The notes under the pieces were generated by a model. The model did not search any database. It was not told the origin of the DNA and saw only the letters and a list, made by a program, of their open reading frames with translations. The translations under genes and the position numbers were made by a program. DNA of 15,676 nt from CAZEER01 sp964586315 (lineage in GTDB: Bacteria; Fidelibacterota; Marinisomatia; Marinisomatales; UBA1611): positions 1-15,676 of the forward strand of contig CAZPHE010000050.1 in assembly GCA_964586315.1 (NCBI GenBank), written 5' to 3'. Positions 15,327 through 15,676 of the stretch are shown piece by piece; the stretch's first letter is position 1, and each line of letters opens with the position of its first letter.

Positions 15327-15369
15327 ATCTACCCATCATCCCACAAACAAAACACCCCACGAATGTGGG
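15327..15369. repeat. 43-bp intergenic repeat, copy 3
   Basis: Near-identical to copy 1 (40 of 43 positions), including ATCTA at one end and the complete hairpin CCCCAC-GAAT-GTGGGG at the other. It lies between the TPR-like gene and the CPBP frame. Confidence 0.8.
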
Positions 15370-15370
15370 G
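15344..15370 (-). terminator. Rho-independent terminator of the TPR-like gene
   Basis: Perfect 6-bp stem CCCCAC/GTGGGG with a 4-base loop (15355-15370), followed on the minus strand by TGTTTTGTTTG. It lies 96 bp after the stop at 15467. The plus-strand side is also followed by a T-run (CTTAAAATTTTTTT), so it may work in both directions. Confidence 0.7.
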
Positions 15371-15466
15371 CTTAAAATTTTTTTAGTATTAATTTAAATT
15401 ATAATTTTGTTGAATAACCTATTTAAAAGTATAATTAGATGAATGACTAGGAAAATGGTGGGATTT

Positions 15467-15676
15467 TCATTTAATACTTTTTAGATCATTTTTTAATGTT
15501 TCAACAATTTTATTATCGATAAATGGTTGGGAATTAATAAAAGAATTAATGCTCATTCCAGTTATTGCATATGCCTCAGTTAATTTTTCATTTGCTTGGT
15601 CTTCATCTCCCATTTTTTTATAAGATAGAGCAATGTAGAAAAGATAATTTTTTTTCACTTTAACTTTATTAAAAGC
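15467..15676 (-). CDS. TPR-like repeat protein, C-terminal 69 residues, 5' end outside window
   Basis: The frame is open to the right edge, so only the C-terminus is seen. The segment NYLFYIALSYKKMGDEDQAN followed by EKLTEAYA has tetratricopeptide character (Y-x-A-L-x-Y-x-x-M-G-D, then A at the packing position), typical of a final TPR unit, and then SFINSQPFIDNKIVETLKND. A GTG at 15658 is only an internal codon. Function cannot be judged from this piece. Its transcript probably ends at the repeat-embedded terminator (15344-15370). Confidence 0.7.
   Translation of the reverse strand, partial: AFNKVKVKKNYLFYIALSYKKMGDEDQANEKLTEAYAITGMSINSFINSQPFIDNKIVETLKNDLKSIK

Noticed and set aside
9011..15369. 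Integron attC or CRISPR interpretation of the repeated 43-bp element
   Set aside because: Copies are 2.8-3.5 kb apart with mixed-strand genes between them, lack the GTTRRRY/RYYYAAC core ends of attC sites, and no integrase or cas gene is present. A terminator function fits two copies.

Overview
The window comes from a strongly A+T-rich bacterium. The mix of genes suggests a marine member of the Bacteroidota/FCB assemblage, with Neomarinimicrobiota (SAR406) or a Flavobacteriales relative both plausible. The clues are a secreted two-domain M16 peptidase, YwqK-type MORN proteins, a soluble relative of the DUF2723 C-terminal region, and a remnant of the GCTDSLAxNYDxDAxxDDG module common in marine FCB proteins. 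Several genes start at TTG, and some have recognisable Shine-Dalgarno sequences. The taxonomic call is inference; no marker gene is present.

Layout. Positions 1-2874 (minus) hold nearly all of an exported zinc peptidase that runs off the left edge. A family 4 glycosyltransferase (3107-4273, plus) is divergent from it. It converges on a five-gene minus-strand run (8948 down to 4321): polysaccharide deacetylase, GNAT acyltransferase, putative rhamnosyltransferase, class I methyltransferase, FkbM methyltransferase. Together with the glycosyltransferase these look like a surface-glycan assembly and decoration module, in which sugars are transferred, deacetylated or N-acylated, and O-methylated.

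From 9.0 kb to the right edge the character changes to small accessory genes. A large lipoprotein (9133-11373, minus) joins a short MORN segment to a region resembling the soluble C-terminal part of DUF2723 proteins. A small XRE-type regulator (11544) is divergent from it, and the shared intergenic region carries two similar inverted repeats that look like operators. Next come an alkyltransferase-like (MGMT-family) protein without the acceptor cysteine, a remnant of a secreted-protein module, an exported ten-repeat MORN protein, a YbjQ/UPF0145 protein, and a CPBP membrane protease whose single reading frame is broken by one in-frame TGA. The C-terminus of a TPR-like protein lies at the right edge.

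Three direct copies of a 43-bp intergenic element lie in this right part (9011-9053, 12523-12565, 15327-15369). Two contain a perfect hairpin plus T-tract that would terminate minus-strand transcripts. The third is decayed. The conserved sequence extends beyond what a terminator needs.

I see no rRNA, tRNA, CRISPR array, transposase or integrase. The most notable items are the interrupted CPBP frame, the MORN/DUF2723-C lipoprotein with its divergent regulator and paired operators, and the repeated terminator element. None is strong enough to call a new defence or mobile system.
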